Part shown: one piece after another, positions 6,929 through 10,105 of the stretch | Layout of the letters: each line of letters begins with the position of its first letter | How positions within the stretch are numbered: the first letter of the stretch is position 1 | From: an uncultured bacterium | Lineage (GTDB): Bacteria; Actinomycetota; Coriobacteriia; Coriobacteriales; Coriobacteriaceae | Assembly: GCA_905215725.1 (NCBI GenBank) | Contig: CAJMRD010000078.1 | Coordinates: forward strand, 1-10,105 | Direction: 5' to 3' | Length of the DNA stretch: 10,105 nucleotides | Position numbers and translations under genes: made by a program | The notes under the pieces: model-generated | Told to the model about the DNA's origin: nothing | What the model saw: only the letters and a program-made list of their open reading frames with translations | Databases searched by the model: none

Positions 6929-7080
6929 CGAATGGGCAAATTAAGGATGCGAGCGGAAGCGTCCATGCGATAAGCGGATACGAAGCATCTTTGTTGCACA
7001 ACAAACTCACAGTCGCACGGGGAAATTATGACTACCCCGTGCGTCGCGAGGAAAACATACGGCAGGAGCAGGCTCGCCAC

Positions 7081-7677
7081 CTAAATCGCGCGACGGGCCT
7101 CGATGGCGCGGCCAAGTGTAAGCTCGTCGGCATACTCCAGGTCGCCGCCCACGGGCAGGCCGCTCGCCAGACGCGACACCTCGACGCCCAGCGGCTTGAT
7201 AGTGCGGGCCAGGTAGCTCGCCGTGGTCTCGCCCTCGATGTTGGGGTTGGTGGCGATGATGACCTCATGGATATCCTCGTGGCCCAGGCGCGCCAGCAGC
7301 TCGCGAATGTGCAACTGCTCGGGACCAATCTTGTCCATGGGGCTGATCACGCCGCCCAGCACATGGTACAGGCCATGGTAGCTGCCCGTGCGCTCGATTG
7401 CCTGGACGTCGCGCGGCTCGCCCACCACGCAAATGCGAGTGGTATCGCGCATCGGGTCCTGGCAGATGGAGCACTCGTCGGCCGTGGCGTAGTTAAAGCA
7501 ACGGCTGCAAAAGTGGACCTCCTGCTTGACCTCCAGGATGGCCTCGGCCAGGCGGCGGGCCTCCTCGGCATCGGCCTCGAGCAGGTAATAGGCGATGCGC
7601 TGGGCCGACTTGGGACCAATGCCCGGCAGACGGCCCAGCTCATCGAGCAGTTTTTGCAGACTGTGATTCGCACTCAT
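7081..7677 (-). CDS. recR: Recombination mediator protein RecR
   Basis: 198 residues, the normal length of the family. RecR works with RecO (and RecF) to load RecA onto SSB-coated single-stranded DNA at gaps. Seen in order: helix-hairpin-helix RLPGIGPKSAQRIAYYLL (16-33), a four-cysteine zinc finger C57/C60/C69/C72, a Toprim domain from about 80 with E87 (ICVVGEPRD) and the ATNPNIEGETTA block at 142-153, and the C-terminal GLPVGGDLEYADELTL motif. All key residues are present. It begins 13 nt after the ybaB stop, the usual ybaB-recR order. The short gap GACACGCATATAT contains no Shine-Dalgarno, so translation probably depends on ribosomes arriving from ybaB. The stop is TAG at 7083-7081. Confidence 0.98.
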   Translation of the reverse strand: MSANHSLQKLLDELGRLPGIGPKSAQRIAYYLLEADAEEARRLAEAILEVKQEVHFCSRCFNYATADECSICQDPMRDTTRICVVGEPRDVQAIERTGSYHGLYHVLGGVISPMDKIGPEQLHIRELLARLGHEDIHEVIIATNPNIEGETTASYLARTIKPLGVEVSRLASGLPVGGDLEYADELTLGRAIEARRAI

Positions 7678-7690
7678 ATATATGCGTGTC

Positions 7691-8011
7691 TTAGAACGGC
7701 ATGCCCGGGATGTTGAGGCCGCCGGTGATGGCGCCCATCTGCTTGTTGGCGAGCTCGTTGACGCCGCGGACGGCCTCGTTGACGGCAGCCATGATCATAT
7801 CCTGCAGCATATCGACGTCCTCGGGATCGAGGGCATCGGGATCGATGGTGAGGTTGACGAGCTCCATCTCGCCGTTAACGGTCACCTTGACCATGCCGCC
7901 GCCGGCAGAGGCGTCGACGGTCTGGGACTTGAGGTTCTCCTGCGCGGCGGCAAGCTGCTCCTGCATCTTGCGAGCCTGCTTCATCATCTGCTGCATGTTC
8001 ATACCGGCCAT
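7691..8011 (-). CDS. ybaB: YbaB/EbfC family nucleoid-associated DNA-binding protein
   Basis: 106 residues, typical length. Members are small dimers that bind DNA and are encoded next to dnaX and recR in many bacteria; their exact role is unsettled (nucleoid organisation, possible link to replication or repair). Seen: a Met/Gln-rich N-terminal helix MNMQQMMKQARKMQEQLA, the beta-sheet core with GGGMVKVTVNGEMELVNLTIDP, the acidic DPEDVDMLQDMI helix that precedes AAVNEAV, and a Gly-rich C-terminal tail ending GLNIPGMPF. The start ATG at 8011 has AAGGAG (8022-8017) 5 nt upstream. It pairs with recR downstream. dnaX, normally just before it, is here about 0.8 kb away, with a divergently oriented gene in between. 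Confidence 0.96.
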   Translation of the reverse strand: MAGMNMQQMMKQARKMQEQLAAAQENLKSQTVDASAGGGMVKVTVNGEMELVNLTIDPDALDPEDVDMLQDMIMAAVNEAVRGVNELANKQMGAITGGLNIPGMPF

Positions 8012-8351
8012 GATGGCTCCTTTACGTGCGGCCGCGCGACAAGCTGCAAGGGCAGCCGGAGCACGGCGGGACTTTCAAACTCAAAAATCGTACCACGGCG
8101 CGCTGCGAGAGAGCGGGGCGGACGTGTTACCTCAGTCGATATACATGTCCTGGAGTGCAAGCCGCACCCATAGATTATGCAAAGTTGAATAATTCGCATC
8201 TGCATAATATTGAAAGCTAAATCTTGTAGAGCCGGAATCCGACATTTAATGCGTACCACTAAATGGCTAAATGCCGAGCCACTGCTCGAGGCGGCGCTCA
8301 TGACGGCGGGGTATAATTTGATTGCAATAGATAGCAATTTGGAGGTGCCCC
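8012..8351. other. Divergent intergenic region between ybaB and the plus-strand gene
   Basis: This 340-bp stretch is visibly more AT-rich than its surroundings from about 8170 on. It must hold promoters in both directions. It contains an 8-bp inverted repeat ATTATGCA (8174-8181) and TGCATAAT (8201-8208), each arm carrying a CATAAT-like -10 box, one per strand. A weaker 6-bp inverted repeat CATTTA (8243-8248) and TAAATG (8260-8265) follows. A minus-strand TACGAT near 8092 is another possible ybaB -10. No gene or structured RNA was recognised. Confidence 0.45.
8312..8346 (+). promoter_or_regulatory. Consensus -10 box and RBS of the plus-strand gene
   Basis: A perfect TATAAT at 8312-8317 lies 34 nt before the ATG at 8352, and GGAGGT at 8341-8346 is 5 nt before it. 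No good -35 is seen 16-18 nt upstream (GC-rich there). Between the two elements, ATTGC (8321-8325) and GCAAT (8334-8338) form a short inverted repeat that could be an operator over the start of transcription. Confidence 0.5.
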
Positions 8352-8825
8352 ATGAATGCCCCCGACGTGCTCCAAAACATCCGCTCAAAACACCCCGTTG
8401 CATATGTGGTTCTCTATCTCTTTGTCGGCTGGGCATTGCTGGTTATCATCACCCATGCTATAGCCTTTGGAGCAGAACTACTGATAGCCAGCTCGGACCA
8501 GCCCGTCGTCAAATGGGAAGCGACCGATGAGTGCACCGACGGAACCCGAACCGTTTACTACAACAGCCCGTCCCTCTACCAAGAGTTCAAGGTCAAGATA
8601 AAGGACTCCAAGATTGTCGATGCCGAACTAGGCGCTTTCTTGACAATCGGAGCAACCGTCAACGCCGAGCAAGTCGAGCACACGGACAGCCATGCGACGT
8701 ATCGTATCGACCTCAGCATCCTAGGCCGACCGTCACGTACCTGTCTGCTCGAATGCGAGATACGCGGCACCGCGTTGCACATGTCCGAAATACAGATGCG
8801 CCCGGGCAAAGAGATCTCTTCTTGA
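8352..8825 (+). CDS. Small membrane-anchored protein of unknown function
   Basis: 157 residues; family not recognised. After a polar N-terminus (MNAPDVLQNIRSKHP) comes one long hydrophobic stretch, residues about 15-46, long enough for one or a tight pair of membrane helices. It is followed by a soluble part of about 110 residues with alternating beta-like pattern (YQEFKVKIKDSKIVDAELG, ATYRIDLSIL) and three cysteines. This resembles a membrane-tethered small beta domain, but no named domain can be claimed. The start is supported by GGAGGT and TATAAT. It is the only plus-strand gene here, converging on dnaX with 21 bp between the two stops. Codon use differs from the neighbours: at least three CTA and five ATA codons in 157, codons rare or absent in the adjacent genes. 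This hints at recent acquisition or low expression. Confidence 0.8.
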   Translation: MNAPDVLQNIRSKHPVAYVVLYLFVGWALLVIITHAIAFGAELLIASSDQPVVKWEATDECTDGTRTVYYNSPSLYQEFKVKIKDSKIVDAELGAFLTIGATVNAEQVEHTDSHATYRIDLSILGRPSRTCLLECEIRGTALHMSEIQMRPGKEISS

Positions 8826-8846
8826 GCAGCATACCCGCCCGCACGG

Positions 8847-10105
8847 TTACTCCACCGGTTTGAAGATGGTGGACTGGCCGAAGACGCTGCGGATGAGGGC
8901 TTTGGCCTCGTCCTCGGTCTGCGGGATGCTCGGGGCTGCACCCTGATGGCCGAAGGGGCTGCCCGCACCGGGGTTGGACTCCCAGGGAGCTGCAGGAGCG
9001 CCCTCCTCTTTGGGGGCAGTTGCAGCGGACTTGGGCGCGGACGCCGCACCCGGCACGTCGAACGGAGGCAGATCGTCCCCGCTCGCATCGACAGCGAAGC
9101 CGCCGACCATAGCGTCGTCGTAGGGCACCTGCTCGGATTCCCACGGCGCGGACTGCGCGACAGGCTGAGCCTTGGGGGCAGCCGAGCGCTCGGGCGCACG
9201 AGGTGCGGGCTCGGTCGGGAGCTTACCCGTGGCAGGAGCGCCGGCGGGGTTGTCGGAGCGTAGCCAGGGGGCCTTGGCCAGGTCGGATGACTTGGGCGCA
9301 GGCGCGGCAGCGGACTTGGGCGCGGGGATCGGAGCAGCCGGTTTGGGCGCAGCGGGTTCAGGCGCCGACGGGGTCGGTGCCGCTACCGGCGCCGCTTTTG
9401 GCTGCGTCGCGCTGGCGCTCGAGGATGCAGGGGGCACCGAGGACACGGGTTGCGGGTCCGCAGATACCGCAGCCCGTGCAGATGGAGAATGCTCCTCATG
9501 TTGAGGAGCCGGCGTGCCACCCCCATCCAGGACATAGTCGACGGTACGACGACCGAAGACCGCGCAGACCGTCGGCAGGACCACCGACTGCGTATCGGCG
9601 CGACCGAGCATCTTGATGGCAAAAGTCGAACCCGCGGGGAACGAGACCGTGAGCTTGGAGCCGTCGTCGGCCGTGGCGCGGGCGTTGAGCAAAAGCCCTG
9701 CGTAGGAGGCCTGACGAGCCTTGACGCGCTCGACGACCTCGGCCCATTTGCGCTGGAGCTCGCCGGCGTCCTCAACCGCGGGGGTCTCGGCAGCACCGGC
9801 GGCGGCAACCTGGGCGGCGTTGTTGGGCTTGGACACCGACACGGTCGATGCAGCAGGCGCGGAAGCCGGAGCCGCAACGGGCTGAGGCGCGGGGGCCGGC
9901 GCAGGCTGAGGTGCAGGCGCTGCAGGCTTGGAAGCTGACACGGACGCAGGACGGGGCGCAGGCTGGGCAGCCGGAACAGCAGCTCCGCGGTCCCAAGGCA
10001 TGCCACCCTGGCGCGCGGACGTAGCAGCAGGGGCAGCGGATGCCGCCGGAGCGGCAGCACGGGCGCCCGAAATGAGCGTCGGCTGTTGGGCAGCAGCGGG
10101 TACGG
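8847..10105 (-). CDS. dnaX: DNA polymerase III subunit gamma/tau (DnaX), C-terminal 418 residues; N-terminus beyond window edge
   Basis: The visible part has no ATPase motifs; those belong to the N-terminal half outside the window. It begins inside a Pro/Ala linker. A folded block follows at about 9778-9527: ELQRKWAEVVERVKARQ, LLLNARATADDGSKLTVSFP, ADTQSVVLPTVCAVFGRRTVDYVL, which has the pattern of the tau C-terminal domain that contacts helicase and polymerase. Next comes a second, longer Pro/Ala/Ser linker of about 200 residues and a short conserved-looking end EAKALIRSVFGQSTIFKPVE, comparable to the FG-containing end of DnaX in other bacteria. The linker repeats APW three times (APWLRS, APWESE, APWESN), plus MPWD further upstream, and has one acidic DDLPPFD. 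Identification rests on this tail, the tau-like block and the position before ybaB-recR; without the ATPase domain in view it is strong but not absolute. Confidence 0.85.
   Translation of the reverse strand, partial: VPAAAQQPTLISGARAAAPAASAAPAATSARQGGMPWDRGAAVPAAQPAPRPASVSASKPAAPAPQPAPAPAPQPVAAPASAPAASTVSVSKPNNAAQVAAAGAAETPAVEDAGELQRKWAEVVERVKARQASYAGLLLNARATADDGSKLTVSFPAGSTFAIKMLGRADTQSVVLPTVCAVFGRRTVDYVLDGGGTPAPQHEEHSPSARAAVSADPQPVSSVPPASSSASATQPKAAPVAAPTPSAPEPAAPKPAAPIPAPKSAAAPAPKSSDLAKAPWLRSDNPAGAPATGKLPTEPAPRAPERSAAPKAQPVAQSAPWESEQVPYDDAMVGGFAVDASGDDLPPFDVPGAASAPKSAATAPKEEGAPAAPWESNPGAGSPFGHQGAAPSIPQTEDEAKALIRSVFGQSTIFKPVE

Larger units (their letters stand above)
6836..7080. other. Spacer between recR and the exported-protein gene, with two further inverted repeats
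   Basis: Besides the terminator and promoter candidate, this 245-bp spacer holds a 9-bp perfect inverted repeat CGCACGGGG (7014-7022) with CCCCGTGCG (7035-7043), starting 38 nt past the recR stop. It has no U-tract, so it is a stable 3' hairpin rather than a clear terminator. It also holds a 16-bp palindrome TTTGTTGCACAACAAA (6990-7005), which could be a hairpin or a dimeric regulator site. No gene is seen. Confidence 0.5.

Noticed and set aside
7682..8192. Plus-strand open frames opposite ybaB
   Set aside because: Shadows of a conserved gene with a good RBS on the minus strand.
8946..9938. Several open frames on both strands over the DnaX linker
   Set aside because: The repetitive GC-rich Pro/Ala coding region opens all frames; only the minus frame ending at 8847 joins the tau-like block and the conserved end.

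Overview
The window looks like chromosome from a high-GC obligate anaerobe of the actinobacterial class Coriobacteriia, and Collinsella or a close relative is my best guess. This is inferred from three things: a pyruvate:ferredoxin oxidoreductase typical of anaerobes, a DnaX with long Pro/Ala-rich linkers as in high-GC actinobacteria, and the dnaX-ybaB-recR neighbourhood. No database search was possible. Almost every gene lies on the minus strand, so transcription runs from high to low coordinates. One small gene near 8.35-8.83 kb is on the plus strand.

Layout in minus-strand order. (1) 10105-8847: C-terminal part of DnaX (DNA polymerase III gamma/tau), cut by the window edge. (2) 8352-8825, plus strand: a small membrane-anchored protein of unknown family with atypical codon use, convergent with dnaX and standing between dnaX and ybaB. 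(3) 8011-7691 ybaB/ebfC and 7677-7081 recR, a tight pair of nucleoid-associated protein and recombination mediator. (4) A 245-bp spacer with two hairpins, a weak promoter candidate and an intrinsic terminator whose U-tract ends 1-2 nt before the next gene's ribosome binding site. (5) 6835-3154: a coupled three-gene unit: a signal-peptide or anchored protein with a Ser/Gly linker, a Ser/Thr protein kinase with four C-terminal membrane helices, and an FHA-domain protein. The first pair overlaps by ATGA and the second is 3 nt apart. The FHA gene carries a one-base frameshift inside the FHA domain. (6) 3153-2675: an intergenic stretch with a near-perfect long inverted repeat (22-bp arms) and a leader with two hairpins next to the start of (7). 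(7) 2674 to beyond position 1: the first 891 codons of pyruvate:ferredoxin oxidoreductase.

How the genes work together: DnaX, YbaB and RecR form the familiar replication/repair neighbourhood. PFOR is central anaerobic carbon metabolism, decarboxylating pyruvate to acetyl-CoA and reducing ferredoxin. The kinase-FHA-exported protein unit is the least understood part. Its order and coupling suggest a phosphothreonine signalling module at the membrane, with the exported protein as a possible sensor, substrate or output. That is inference; no phosphatase or known target gene is in the window. No tRNA, rRNA, CRISPR array, transposase or complete mobile element was seen.
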